DNA from: Prosapia bicincta
Taxonomy: Eukaryota; Arthropoda; Insecta; Hemiptera; Cercopidae
Assembly: GCA_036971475.1 (NCBI GenBank)
Contig: JBAIZL010000425.1
Coordinates: forward strand, 3,991,001 to 4,055,000
Length of the DNA stretch: 64,000 bases
Direction of reading: 5' to 3'
Positions 13,315 through 23,175 of this stretch are shown piece after piece (the first letter of the stretch is position 1; the number at the start of each line of letters is the position of its first letter). The position numbers and the translations under genes are program-made. The notes beneath the pieces are model-generated. The model saw nothing but the letters and a program-made list of their open reading frames with translations, was not told where the DNA came from and made no database searches.

Positions 13315-15364
13315 CCTACATATAATTGTACAAATGTTATATATATAACCAACATTTTTTATTATTTCTTCGACTAATAAAAATGTATTTCTTGAACGAT
13401 CAATTATTAACTAATTACTGTATATTTGATCGCAACAAATAGGTAATGGGTTCACATTCTATTGCGTTTAAGGTGTTTATATAGATATACACATATCTTC
13501 CACAATTTTATTAACTGGATCAACGTCTTCAAGCTCTGAACTTCTCTGAATGGTGATAAATGATATTTCCTTACATTTTACGCTTTATTAGTTTACGCTT
13601 TAGATTGCTGGAATATTTTTCTGATAATAGGCCTCCTTAAATCCTGCCAACACGCAGCATAGCTGATAAAAGTAAGTTCATTGCACAAAATAGTACTTTT
13701 CAGTTACCAAAGCAAACAATCAACACTTTACAATTTCAATCGTTCGACCACATTTCTTATTTCATCAGTTAATTTACACAGATATAAATTATAAATTGAT
13801 ATGTCATCTACTATATACTGAAAGAGGGATGTGCAAATAAGCTTGAAGAAAACCCAATTGGTGTTGCACAGAGAGAACTTGAGATCGGGAATGGATAGGC
13901 AATGAACATTGTATACAGTAAAATTACCTAGTACTGACTATCACTAATGACGGAAATATGGATAAAGCAATATACTATAGAAATACCCTAAGTAGAAGAG
14001 CCAATATCTTTCTAAGTAGCATACTGTACGACCACTTTCAAGGAATACATATGTAGAATATACTCTCTGATACTAAATGATATAACCACTTACGGCGGTA
14101 AAGTCTGGCCCTAAAAAAAAAACTAATGTGTACAGAGATGGATTTCTGACTTGGAAATCTACGTTAGAATGAGTCACCCATCAAAGAACTGGGAGAGTTA
14201 TGAAAGAGAACACTAGGAGGCTACTGGAACCCAACAGCTACGATCATTGAATGGCAAAGAATAGACTGCAGAAGCAGATTCTGCAATAGGAGCCTGGTAT
14301 GGCAGACCATGTCTCAGCTGGAGAGAAGGAATTGTCACGAAGATGAAAGATCGAGAGTTGTGCTACGAAGAGCATGAAATCAAGCGTCATGAAATCTATA
14401 AAGAAGAGGTGGGGGAAGAGGTTTTTTGTTACCAATATACACAAACAGTAGTTGTAATTGGCAATACAAAAGCAATGTGACCAGTAACCGTAAACAATTT
14501 TTTTTTTCATTAGAGACACTATTGGTTAAGAAACTTAATTGTTTTAGTATTTATTATTTATTGTAAAATAGAAAAACAATAATGCTGCAGCTGAACTCAA
14601 GATGTTACCTCTAGGTATCTCTAGAGGCTACTGAGTAAAAACAAGGCTCTTCCCAGACTACTAGAAATCCCTACATCCGATGACGACTTTGTGTCGATAT
14701 TAATATTAATAACATATTAAAATACTGTTGAGTGAAAAATATTTATTTGTTCAGATATGTGTTCATAAAGAATAAAAGACACACATGCTCGCGCGCTCTC
14801 ACTCTTTACCGCTTTTGGCTGTAAATACCTCTTTCTTTCTTTCATACACAGCGTAATTTATTTGTATAACAACGTTATAACTTTAAGTTCCGTCTAAGCA
14901 ATTACTCTGTGAGACGCCTCGTGTTCACTTTATGTTAAACAGCTGATCCGATCAAGATTAATGCGAGCAGTAAATATCAAGCCATTGTAAAGCATTACTG
15001 TCAAGATCAATATGTCTATAAGTGGGTAATTTTTCAAATCTCTCTAGCAAGTTGAAGCAATTCGCTCTTCTCCTTAGCTCATTCAGTTTAAATTCAAGCA
15101 ATAAAAATATTTTCAAATAATCTTATATTTTATTATTAGTATTTATGAGCGATAATTACTCTACAATATTTTCGTACAAAAAACAATTTTTAATCCGATA
15201 CTTTATTCAATTCCTTCTATTAGCTCACATTCTCCTGTTATAAATCTTGTACAAATCTTCAGTCGTTAATAACATGGGTTTTTATTCATACAATTAATTT
15301 TAAATACATTTTTTTAAACCTATATTAGATGAAAACAGATGTTAGTACAGTTTTTTTCTAATAT

Positions 15365-15720
15365 TTATTCAATAATCAAATTATAAAAATTTGGGGGCCT
15401 CGGATTCGAACTGATTATCATCATGTTCGAACTCTAACGCCTTTGCACTGAGCCAACATTCGCATAGCTATAAATGTACTTCTCAAATATATATGATTTT
15501 TAAGCTTCCAACCGGTTGTCGTTGAAACCTCCATTGTACTACCTTAACCTGTTGCCATGGTTAACGCACAATATCATAAACAATGTACTAGGATTGAAAT
15601 CGAATGAAAAGAATAATTATTAAAAAAAATGTTCACCTAATATTCTTATTCTAACATATGTATATACATATTGATAATCATTGTAATTATAAAATAAAAA
15701 CAAAATTGCTTTGTTAATTC
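15365..15720 (-). repeat. Dispersed repeat with tRNA-like end, copy B
   Basis: Minus strand: GTTGGCTCAGTGCAAAGGCG (15440-15460, box A-like) is followed about 40 bases on by AGTTCGAATCCGAG (box B-like GTTCGAATCC). The body and the TGTATATACAT/AATTATAAAATAAAAA tail match copies A and C. Confidence 0.6.
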
Positions 15721-17691
15721 AAGTACGAATTAACATTAAAAATAATGTATATTAATTGTTGAAAAGTATCAAGATTTCGATTTGAAGCTTACTATTTATC
15801 ACTGAATAGGAAAATAGCCAATTATTAGAAAACAAATGTTAGAAACTCGTATAACCCTTTCACAACCTGTCCGCTAATATAACACAATATAAAAAAAAAA
15901 ACAGTATTATATACTAAAATGTAATTTTTACAAAATATTCAACTATCTAATATATATAGTTTACATTTTATGTAGGTAATAGGTTTTTAAACATTTAAAA
16001 GCCAACACACCTTATAATATAAAGTAACAACGACAGTGAAAATGAAAAGTTTTAAAGTACTATAAATGTAAAAAGAATCTTTTCAGCATAGGGTGAAAGA
16101 AAACTATACTCTCAATCCAAGAAACATGATTGGCTATAATATTTTATGAAATGAAAAAACATTTTCTAGTTTTAGATTAAGTATTTTACGTGTCTAGTTC
16201 ATTTTTAAAGATATTCTTGAGTCCATAAACTAAATATATAATGAATTACAATACAATTTTATACCAAAAGTATACTTACTTTTATGCCTACTATTATCAC
16301 ACTTTACATTTACAAAAGCGTCGAAACACTGTTTTAGTTAGGTCTACCGTCTAATAACAACTACAAAGTTAGCTAATAGTATATTTACACTTAACTCTGT
16401 TGCTGTCCCTGAATGTCATTGAAGCTTTTACTCTCTTCACTACTTTACAGTGGCCTGACCTCACGTTTTACAAAACCTCAAAACATAGATTTGCCGCTTC
16501 TAGTAATTTCTCGTCTTTTATAGTCGCTTCACTTCTAAAAGTTTCTTGAGTTTACGAGAAAGGTGGGACTGTTGCGTCCGTTAAAGCGTAAAACGACTCG
16601 TAAACTTGTCAATCCGTATGCCATAAATCACGAGGGGACCCTTTAACGTAACAGTATTTATTATACGTTTAGCGACTTGCTTGTATATAATATGAATAAA
16701 TATATTCTATGTTTAAATTTGTTTAAACCTAAACCTTCATGTTTATATACAAAGAGATGCAAATTTCTTGACGATTTTTCTGATAACATGTCTTTCTTTG
16801 TGTAATTTACTCCGATTATTCTATCAAGAATAATCTACTAATACATCTCTTCGCCTTATTATAATCCATGTAACTAACCCTGTCCAGGAGATGCGTAACT
16901 CTCCGATTCGAACTACCAGGAGATCATTATTGTACCCCTTATCTAACTAATACCATTAACATTTCATTATCCTTTTTTTACAAAAAGACGTAATAGGCAG
17001 ACACCACTTTATAATCTCCATGTAAATAAAGATATATTCCTATTATACTGTTTCTCCTATTCTACTTTTAGGTGTACTTTATGTACACTTTGTACAACTA
17101 ATCCCTTTCTATCTTCTTTCAGGGTTGTTTATGGCTATTTCTACTCAACTCCACCTATAGCATATTTTCATATACTTTGCAGGCGATATAGGCTTACTAA
17201 CAAACTGCCTTAAAGAGTACTACAAAATAATCTAGAGTGAATTGCAAAGACAATAATGGAAAAAAACAATATTCCTTTCAAAGGATTTATCATAACAAGG
17301 ATAACCCTTTAACACCAAATTGTTTCAATATTACATAAAAAGTCAATTTTTAAAATGAATATTATTTAGATATATTTTTGTATTTCATTTGGCAAAAAAA
17401 AAAAAATAGTGGCTCAGCAGAAACTGAACTGTCTTACTTTTCAGTGAATTGTACAATGCCGTGAGTCACGAATTGTTCAGTGAGTGTTGTGTTGTAAATC
17501 TCTGCTGTTTGATATTCTGTGATATGTTTTTCTGAGAGTAGTGTTTCATGATGTATTCTTAATATTGTGTGTGATTGTGAATGTGTTTTAGCGTTTTGAG
17601 TTTTTATGGCTGAATTTTGTGATCTTAAGATAAGGCTTTTGCATTTTTTGATGAAGAGAAGATATATTACATTTTTTGACAATGCTTTGTG

Positions 17692-17695
<4 letters not shown>

Positions 17696-17725
<30 letters not shown>
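17696..17725. repeat. (TA)n microsatellite
   Basis: Short pure TA tract. Confidence 0.95.
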
Positions 17726-17727
<2 letters not shown>

Positions 17728-17776
17728 TGAATAGTTACTATCCTGAGTACATGAATACATTCATTCATTTTGCAGC

Positions 17777-17841
<65 letters not shown>
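17777..17841. repeat. (TA)n microsatellite
   Basis: About 32 TA dinucleotides, immediately upstream of the PLE relic. Confidence 0.95.
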
Positions 17842-17843
<2 letters not shown>

Positions 17844-17859
17844 AGGTTTATAAAACTGA

Positions 17860-19720
17860 TGGATTAAAAACGAAATTAAATTTCTAAAACAAAGAAAATC
17901 AAATTAACTAATACACTCTTAAAAACTCACATACAATTAGCTAATATACTTAAACAAAACCAATGGCATTATAAATATGTAAAAATTCAAGACAAATGCA
18001 AGAAATTTACTTCAATTAAAAAACAAAGATTATAGTCTAAACTTAACAAACTAATAGAAAAACAAAATAACATAGAAAATATCACAACAATCCATCAATA
18101 CCAACTAGTTTTATAAGCCTTACGAAAACACGTTTCAACAAAGAAGAAGTAAAGATACTCGAAAATACCACAAAACCAACATCAAACCAAAATTACAAAG
18201 CACAATAGAAAACCTCATAGTAGAAACAGAACTGGCAATAAACCATATAAAATTACGAATATCAGGATAACATTAGAAACACAGCAGCACACGAAATCAA
18301 CAAAATCATCAACAAAACAATCAAAAAAGGAAATCACATCAAAAATAAAATACAAATAAACCAAATAAACAAATTGAAACAAAAATTATTCAAAAATGAA
18401 ATAATTGCAACAAAAGCTGACAAAAGCAAAAACAGTAATCAAAAACAGAATATAACAACAACAAAACAGAAGAATTCATAAAATCCAGTAATTGCATACA
18501 ATTAAACAAAGACCCAACTAAAAAATACCAAAAAGAAATCCTACAATTAGCATAAAACAATGACAATTTATTCAGATAAAAAAACCCTTACCAATACATA
18601 ATAGACGATCCAAAGCCCCCAAAATGAACGCCCTCATCAAAATACATAAAATCAACAATTCCATAAGACCCCTAATAAATTTTAAAAATGCACCTGCCTA
18701 TAAAATATTACAAATAATCGCCAATAAACTAAAACATGAACTTAAATTGGAAAATAAATACACCATAAAAAACTCAATTAAACTAACCGAAATACTAAAA
18801 ACAATAATCATAACCAAAAACACCAAAAAAATATCCATCATTTGATATCACAAACATGTACTCTAATATACCAATGAACGAAACCATCCAAATAATAAAC
18901 AACAAAATAACTGATCCTAAAACCAACCCAAAATACACAAACCAAATTAAAAAACGCCTAAAGACCATACTAAACCAAACCTATTCCATATTTAATAATA
19001 AGATATATAAACAAATAGATGGCTTAGCAATGGGATCACCCCTCTTAAGTATAATATCAGACATTTACCTCCAAAACCTTGACGAATTAATCACACAAAC
19101 CATAAAAACACACAACCTCAACGAACATTGGGTACGATATGTTGACGTTGGATTAAACATCACACAAAATAAAGCAATAAATAATAACATCATCCTAAAT
19201 AAAATTAACAACTCACACCCTAAGATAAAATTCCCCATGGAGGAAGAAATAAAAAATACAATAACCAGAAATACAAGTAACATTAAATACTCAATTTATA
19301 GGAAACCCACAACAAACCATTAATACAATACTAAACTACTCTAACCATCCCCCACAACATAAACTGCCTCTAAAATATGAAAAAAAGCCAAATAAAAACA
19401 AATAATATAACAAATAGCCCAAAAATGGATTCAATAAAAAACTATAGATAAATTAGAATTTAAAATATTAAATAAATTAAAGCAACCTAAAATCGAACTA
19501 TAAGCAACAACAAAATGGGCCACGTTCATATACACAGGTTACAACATAAAAGGAATAACTAAATCACTAAAACATAATAATTTTAACATAGCTTACAAAA
19601 ACACAGGAAACATAATCAATAAAATAAACTAACCGGAAAAAATATGTCCCACACCTAACAACGGGAACTCCACAAAACTCGCAGTCTACTGCCAAACTAC
19701 AACTCTCGGTCAGTGATGCT
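17860..19720 (+). pseudogene. Dead Penelope-like reverse transcriptase
   Basis: The + strand reads, with breaks, as a Penelope-like element (PLE) open frame. ALIKIHKINNSIRPLINFKN and APAYKILQIIANKL (18624-18740) are RT motifs; SNIPMNETIQIINNKI follows, and then DGLAMGSPLLSIISDIYLQN (19018-19080) is the PLE version of the GSPLSP motif. At 19132-19155 the text is RYVDVGLN, so the second Asp of the expected YVDD active site is missing. Further on, KWATFIYTGYNIKGITKSLK and FNIAYKNTG (19510-19610) match the region between RT and the GIY-YIG endonuclease. There are stops at 18846 and 19321 and frameshifts elsewhere. Coding composition is extremely A-rich and Asn/Lys/Ile-rich. The relic ends just before a (TA)n tract and the Maverick. 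Confidence 0.85.
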
Positions 19721-19755
19721 TGGTGATGGAGATACTACCAATCTTTGAAAGTTAA
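19710..19755 (+). ncRNA. Degenerate hammerhead-like motif after PLE
   Basis: CAGTGATGCTTGGTGATGG, then ACCAATCTTTGAAAGTTAAC. It resembles CTGATGA...TTGG...CCAA...GAAA, the order seen at 49013-49057, but with the core mutated. It lies just downstream of the PLE coding relic, where PLE hammerheads are known to occur. Confidence 0.3.
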
Positions 19756-19804
19756 CTCGCATAAATATCAAGTAAGATTCTTGTTTAAATAGGTACAGTG
19801 AAAG

Positions 19805-19807
<3 letters not shown>

Positions 19808-19849
<42 letters not shown>
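19808..19849. repeat. (TA)n microsatellite at Maverick left junction
   Basis: The Maverick inserted into, or next to, this TA tract. The last six bases, TATATA at 19844-19849, serve as the left target-site duplicate. Confidence 0.9.
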
Positions 19850-19851
<2 letters not shown>

Positions 19852-20235
19852 TAGTGACGGGGTGCCTTTATCCCCCCAATGAGAGAGCAGTATTTGTTAC
19901 CCCCACCACCAGCTAAGCCCCGCCCCTAGAGGTTGATTGGTGTCCTGGAGGGCCATTTTGTTTTGGCCCCGCGGGCCATTTTGTTCTGGTGACGTAATTG
20001 TTTGAAGATGAAAAAATATAAATGCGTATTGGGGAATGGAACCGTGGACGTTCGGTTTGCTGGCGTGTGACGCTAGCGACTGAGCTACGATGTAGTCAGT
20101 TGTGTGTTGTGGTTAGATGTAGGTAGAAGTATGTCGTGAGTGTTGGATGTTGGTTTGGTTGTATGAAATAAGAGTAAAACGTGTATTTGTATAAGAATAA
20201 ATATTTTTATTGTGTTAAGAATATAATTATAAATA
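19850..20235 (+). repeat. Maverick left terminal inverted repeat
   Basis: Matches the reverse complement of 42322-42702 with about four substitutions and one small indel block (around 20000-20012). It starts AGTAGTGACGGGGTGCC. Inside are two direct GGGCCATTTTGTT repeats (about 19949-19985), a tRNA-like stretch on the minus strand (about 20034-20092) and AATAAA signals on both strands near 20200-20220. The latter could end transcripts leaving the element and the minus-strand RING gene. Confidence 0.97.
20034..20095 (-). promoter_or_regulatory. tRNA-like A/B boxes in left repeat
   Basis: The minus strand reads TAGCTCAGTCGCTAGCG (box A-like), then, 44 bases from its start, a GGTTCCATTCC box B-like block. 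The spacing equals that of a real tRNA, but the T stem and acceptor do not pair, so this is a possible internal Pol III promoter rather than a tRNA. The right repeat holds the same on the + strand. Confidence 0.4.
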
Positions 20236-20315
20236 CAGGATTATACATAAAATATAAATCTGGGAATTGACAGAATTTAGAGGGGAGACTTGATTAACTA
20301 TGATATTTTGCACAA

Positions 20316-21751
20316 TCATTCCATGTTCAGAAATAGTCGGCAGCGTCTGTCTGCGGGTTTCCGGCATATGGGGCACCTCTGCACCCTTTCCGCACACTCC
20401 CTGCAATAAACGTGACCGCAGGGTATGATGGCAGTGCATGGTGGTCGTTCTAAGCAGACAGTGCAGTCTGCTATACGGTAGCCACTGTTTCCTACAATCT
20501 GCTCTTCTGATGTTCTCTGTTTCAACATACAAAACAAAGAAGATAATTTTCTTGTAAATGAATAGCATAAATATCAGGTTTTACAAATTGTAACACTTAC
20601 GACTACGCCTGAAGGGATTCGATCGGCCATTATCGCCGCCGCTTCAGCGACAGCCACTCTTCTTCGACCCTCTTCGAGTAGCTTATGTAGATCGCTCATC
20701 ATTATCCGCCATACGCCGACCGCATAGAAATTTTCCTCGTATCCATCTCTTTGAAACGCTGCCTCTAAGTCCGCTACGAGTCTTTTTAGTATCTGCAGTG
20801 CATCAGCCGATACTCTACGAGCTGCAGTTGCCCGTGCGTTTCCCACAGCCGTCTAAGAAAATTAATTAGAAATGAAATTCAATTATAATCCTCTGATATT
20901 ACTGCTATTATCATCGTACAATAAAACTTACTGAATATTGAGGAGGATACCGTGTCCTACTTCCTAAGCAAAGGAAACAGTCGATACGGGAATGCTCGAG
21001 TCCTTGTATGTGCTTTAGTTCCTCATCTAGTTCCCCCGAATAAGAAGCTCGATCTCTGAGTCTATTTACAACGTGATCTAATATTGCAGCCTATAAAATA
21101 CAATGTATTAGTAATGAGCAAATAAGAATATAACAGTAATAATTTATTAAGAATACAATAATCACCGGCGTTGGGTGGTCGGTGTTGCTACGATCAGTCA
21201 AAGGCCCTCTGGTTCTAGAAGGTGTGTTTGTTCCCTGAAAGAAAAAAAAACGCTTATTAGATGAAACTGTTAATAATCTAAATTGTTTGGAAACGGTAAA
21301 GGCAGTTCATTAATAATCACCGATGTTGGGTGGGCGGTGTTGCTACGATCAGTCAAAGGTACTCTAGGAGGAGCCGTAATGTTTGTTTCCTGAAAGAAAA
21401 AAGCTTATTAGATATGAAAATGAAACTGTTAATAATCTAAATTATTTATAATTACCTGTGACGTAGTAGGAGTCTCCTCGCTATGATCAACTATCGATTG
21501 GCGTCTATAGTACGGTGTCCATGTAACCCCATGTAATATTGATGGGCTACGTCTGTTACGATCGATTTCGTTAGCATGATTATCTAATTCTTCCCAAATG
21601 CCCGTTTCATCGTAGCTAGAATCATCGTTGTTTGTTGTGTCATTAGACTGAAAACCAATGAAAAATTGCAATAACGAAACATAAAAACTTTAACAAAAAA
21701 AAGAACACACTATTTCATACTCACCTCTGATTGATTACGTCTATCGGTCAT
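20316..21751 (-). CDS. Spliced RING-finger protein (seven exons)
   Basis: I assembled this gene from GT-AG sites. Exons on the minus strand are 21725-21751, 21456-21647, 21321-21389, 21166-21234, 20932-21090, 20601-20852 and 20316-20516. Every junction is phase 0 and the total is 322 codons plus stop. Introns are 66-86 bases with clean acceptors such as TTTTTTCTTTCAG and donors GTGAGT or GTAAGT. The last exon encodes a C3HC4 RING: CTVC, then CGHVYCREC, then CPIC, about 15 residues from the end, as in IAP-type E3 ligases. Exon 5 has a short CFLC pair; exon 6 is Ala/Arg-rich and probably helical. Exons 3 and 4 (23 codons each) are tandem duplicates. A RING suggests a ubiquitin ligase; the target is unknown. 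The start in exon 1 is the first ATG and has not been tested. Confidence 0.75.
21166..21389 (-). repeat. Tandem exon-intron duplication within RING gene
   Basis: The exons at 21321-21389 and 21166-21234, with their flanking intron ends, are paralogous. Both encode PLTDRSNT followed by HPT, and both donors read GTGATTATT. Both acceptors are T-rich and end TTTCAG. Confidence 0.8.
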
Positions 21752-21816
21752 CGTGTTTCTGAAATAAATCGATAATTTTTGAAATAAATTAAGTATTTGT
21801 TTAAAAAGAGTATTCG

Positions 21817-22163
21817 TTAATCAAGTCAGCTCCCCCCGTGGGATGAACTCTAATAGTTCGCCCCAGTGAAAACAGCTCCAGCCACGCTGTAATCAGTGGT
21901 GACCACTCCATTAATATATGTCACCCCCTTGAAAATAAATTTACCGTCGTATTTCCATTATCACCATGTCTTACCGACATTTCTCCAACTCCAGAAGAAT
22001 CTTTCTCTATAGCAGTATCGTTTCGGAAAAAGTAGTCTTTTTTATATCGTCAGTCAACTTGAACAGATGAACGGTTGTTACGAGCACAGATAATACAGTA
22101 TTCTTTATTCAACGCCCAACGACTTTAAAGGCACCAAAATTCGCTCGTAAACCGGAACCGCTC
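21817..22163 (-). pseudogene. Decayed tandem copy of the 106-aa gene
   Basis: This block aligns along its length with 22164-22556 (the functional-looking copy and its 3' region). Small deletions break the frame: the 22320-22345 segment is missing here, as are bases near 22430-22460 and 22475. It keeps the downstream hairpin (near 21838-21862) in imperfect form. It is best read as a tandem duplicate that has lost coding function. Confidence 0.75.
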
Positions 22164-22178
22164 AAGCCAGCTCCCCGT

Positions 22179-22203
22179 GGGACGAACTCTTAGAGTTCGT
22201 CCC
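22179..22203. terminator. Perfect 11-bp hairpin 3' of minus-strand gene
   Basis: GGGACGAACTC, loop TTA, GAGTTCGTCCC. It lies about 80 bases past the stop of the minus-strand gene ending at 22285. A 3'-end processing or stability element is possible. The decayed duplicate at about 21838 keeps an imperfect version. Confidence 0.5.
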
Positions 22204-22284
22204 AGTGAAAACAGCTCCAGCCACACTGTAATCAGTGGTGACCACTCCATTAAAATATGTCACCCCCTTGAAAATAAATACGAT

Positions 22285-22605
22285 TTACGGCCGTATTTCC
22301 ATTATCACCGTCTTACCGACATGACGTGTAATGACAAATTTGCATTTCTCCAACTCCGGAAGATCGGAATCTTTCACTATCGCTGTATACCGTTTCGGAA
22401 AAAAAGTAGTCTTTTTTATATCGTCGTCATCAAAGTCAACCTGAATAGACGAGCCATGAACGGTTGTTACGAGTTTCGCACAGATAATGCCGTATTCTTT
22501 GTTCAACGCCAACGACTTTAACGACACCAAAATTCGCTCGTAAACCGGAACCGCATTGAACCGGTTAACTGTCGAATTTTTGGAGAGCTGACTTGCAGTA
22601 TTCAT
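22285..22605 (-). CDS. Hypothetical 106-aa Maverick protein
   Basis: I chose the ATG at 22603-22605, not the longer frame that needs a TTG start. It is the first ATG after a good core promoter and lies about 50 bases from the predicted start site. I do not recognise the product. It has no signal peptide or membrane segment when begun here, a central acidic run (DFDDDD) followed by Lys/Thr, and a Cys-Lys-Phe stretch near the end. It is divergently arranged with polymerase B, so the two may share regulatory DNA. A decayed tandem duplicate lies directly downstream. Small DNA-binding or early regulatory roles are possible but unsupported. Confidence 0.6.
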   Translation of the reverse strand: MNTASQLSKNSTVNRFNAVPVYERILVSLKSLALNKEYGIICAKLVTTVHGSSIQVDFDDDDIKKTTFFPKRYTAIVKDSDLPELEKCKFVITRHVGKTVIMEIRP

Positions 22606-22654
22606 AATTAAGATAAAACACACACACAACGCACCTAACTGCAAAGCGCTGAAG

Positions 22655-22690
22655 ACTGATGCTCTCTGTATGTTGGTACCGGCTTATATA
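22655..22690 (-). promoter_or_regulatory. TATA + TCAGT initiator, minus-strand gene
   Basis: The minus strand has TATATAAGCC (22690-22681) and, 33 bases on, ATCAGTCTTC with the initiator A at 22657. TCAGT is the arthropod initiator consensus and the spacing is canonical. Confidence 0.65.
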
Positions 22691-22767
22691 CTGTGCAACT
22701 CCCCACGCGTCCTTTGTGTAGTTCCCATGACGTAGTTGCCCAAAGCGGCTGTGTCACGCAACGGAAA

Positions 22768-22945
22768 GTTTAGAAATCATTGACCTTTTCCCACACTCGA
22801 GGTTGTACCGTGTGAAATCGTTGAACTTTCACTCCCACTCGCGGTCGTGCAGTGAAAGGATTAGAAATCGCTGACCTACTTTCACTCCTACTCGCGGTCG
22901 TGCAGTGAATGGATTAGAAATCGCTGGCCTATGTCTCCCACTCTA
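22768..22945. repeat. About 60-bp repeats in divergent promoter region
   Basis: Three to four imperfect copies of a unit with CACTCGCGGTCGTGCAGTGA and GGATTAGAAATCGCTGACCT, the last two nearly identical. They sit between the minus-strand small gene and polymerase B, so they could be enhancer or origin-like elements. Confidence 0.7.
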
Positions 22946-22950
22946 AACAG

Positions 22951-23150
22951 GTTGCTATATAAACCCGTATATTACAGGTAGGACAGTATACTCCGGTCTC
23001 ATTCAGACTGCAAAGAGGTAAGTGTGATTGTTATTCTATCTCTGTTTCTAATAAACAGTTAGCTATATAACAGTTAGCACAGTATACTCGGGTCTCATTC
23101 TGACTGCAAAGAGGTAAGTGTGATTGTTATCCTATCTCTGTTTCTAATTT
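22951..23150 (+). promoter_or_regulatory. Duplicated core promoter and leader of polymerase gene
   Basis: GCTATATAAACC (22954) is followed at 29 bases by GGACAGTAT, a possible initiator. The block CAGTATACTC ... GACTGCAAAGAGGTAAGTGTG (22984-23051) is repeated at 23080-23150, with a second GCTATATAA at 23062. Both copies carry AGAGGTAAGTG, a strong splice-donor match, but I find no convincing acceptor before the ATG at 23176. The donors may be unused, or may splice to a site I cannot identify. Confidence 0.5.
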
Positions 23151-23175
23151 GACTTCTTAAAATAAAACCTATATT

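Larger units (their letters stand above)
12515..17690. other. AT-rich non-coding flank
   Basis: No gene supported. It contains a (TA)n tract (13258-13305), one copy of the dispersed tRNA-like-end repeat (15365-15720) and a slightly less AT-rich 14100-14430 stretch without a meaningful open frame. The minus-strand frame at 17434-17697 runs into a TA tract and matches nothing I know. Confidence 0.5.

Noticed and set aside
17434..17697. Minus-strand 87-codon frame
   Set aside because: It begins in a TA tract and has no recognisable motif; reading it as part of the PLE failed.
20227..20568. Alternative minus-strand frame over the RING exon
   Set aside because: It reads the same DNA out of frame; the RING frame has zinc ligands and splice sites.
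22177..22521. Plus-strand 114-codon frame
   Set aside because: It lies antisense to the promoter-backed 106-aa gene and its hairpin.
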